Below, piece after piece: positions 6,151-6,320 of a DNA stretch of 6,320 nt (position 1 is its first letter; the number at the start of each line of letters is the position of its first letter). The stretch covers positions 1-6,320 of the forward strand of contig JBKPBQ010000294.1 in NCBI GenBank assembly GCA_046726955.1, in the 5' to 3' direction. The notes under the pieces were generated by a model. The model did no database searches, had not been told where the DNA came from, and saw only the letters and a list, made by a program, of their open reading frames with translations. The position numbers and the translations under genes are program-made. Source of the DNA: CAVPGH01 sp046726955. Lineage in GTDB: Bacteria > Acidobacteriota > Vicinamibacteria > Fen-336.

Positions 6151-6320
6151 CTACCAGCTCCCGGAGGCGCCGCCGCCCCCGAAGGAGCCGCCTCCTCCAC
6201 TGAATCCTCCGCCCCCGAAACCTCCGCCTCCGCCGCCGCCCCACCCCCCGCCGCCGCCCCAGCCGCCGAACCCGCCGCCTCCCAGGCCGCCGCCCCACCA
6301 GGGCCCGCGCCGTCCATACG
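6151..6320 (-). CDS. C-terminal Gly-rich tail of a YgcG-like TPM-domain membrane protein (partial)
   Basis: Only the last 55 residues are in the window; the start lies beyond the right edge. They consist almost wholly of Gly with interspersed Trp, Phe and Ser, begin YGRRGPWWGGGLGGGGF, and end GGGGASGSW before TAG at 6151-6153. This Gly-rich tail with a terminal Ser-Gly-Ser-Trp or similar is the hallmark of bacterial YgcG-type proteins, which carry an exported N-terminal TPM domain and a membrane helix before the tail. That is established for the family; here the TPM domain itself is not visible. The gene is directly upstream of the small TPM gene with a two-base gap, so the two are probably one operon and translationally coupled. 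In related genomes a lemA gene often precedes this pair; it would lie outside this window. Confidence 0.8.
   Translation of the reverse strand, partial: YGRRGPWWGGGLGGGGFGGWGGGGGWGGGGGGGFGGGGFSGGGGSFGGGGASGSW

Noticed and set aside
6149..6298. N-terminal extension of the small TPM protein to ATG 6298
   Set aside because: The extra 50 residues are Arg/Gly sequence produced by reading the Gly-rich tail of the upstream gene in another frame; the tail frame ends properly at TAG just before ATG 6148.
6160..6300. GCC/CCG repeats taken as a microsatellite or repeat element
   Set aside because: They are explained by Gly codons of the YgcG-like tail on the minus strand.

Overview
The window is very GC-rich DNA that looks like a free-living Gram-negative bacterium. 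The Oar-like TonB-dependent receptor with an N-terminal carboxypeptidase-regulatory domain, and the exported sulfatase-like protein fused to TPRs, are both types that are abundant in Acidobacteriota. That phylum is my best guess. It is an inference from family content and composition, not a marker-based assignment.

Layout. (1) Positions 1-2564, minus strand: the N-terminal 854 codons of a large TonB-dependent outer-membrane receptor. Its C-terminus lies beyond the left edge. (2) A 100-bp divergent intergenic region (2565-2664) with a strong ribosome binding site for the receptor and two overlapping inverted repeats. (3) Positions 2665-4752, plus strand: a predicted lipoprotein with an alkaline-phosphatase/sulfatase-superfamily catalytic domain, with Thr at the nucleophile position, followed by a TPR domain. 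(4) A 241-bp gap with a weak hairpin, a possible -10 element and a GC-rich hairpin just before a good ribosome binding site. (5) Positions 4994-5695, plus strand: an unrecognised, mostly helical 233-residue protein. (6) After a 12-bp convergent gap, minus strand: a 146-residue TPM-domain protein (5708-6148). Two bases separate it from the Gly-rich C-terminal tail of an upstream YgcG-like protein (6151-6320, running off the right edge).

How the genes may work together. The receptor and the sulfatase-like lipoprotein are divergently transcribed from one short shared region and are both envelope proteins, so they may be co-regulated for processing and uptake of some substrate. This is inference. 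The two TPM-family genes form a translationally coupled pair of a kind often seen in bacteria, usually near lemA. The helical protein has no visible functional link to its neighbours.

The real genes are tightly packed. Several very long ORFs in other frames (up to 867 codons) are artefacts of the high GC content. I see no mobile element, CRISPR array, tRNA or rRNA, and no convincing evidence of a wholly new system. The most interesting points are the Thr-nucleophile TPR-fused hydrolase, the nested inverted repeats in the divergent promoter region, and the unrecognised helical protein.
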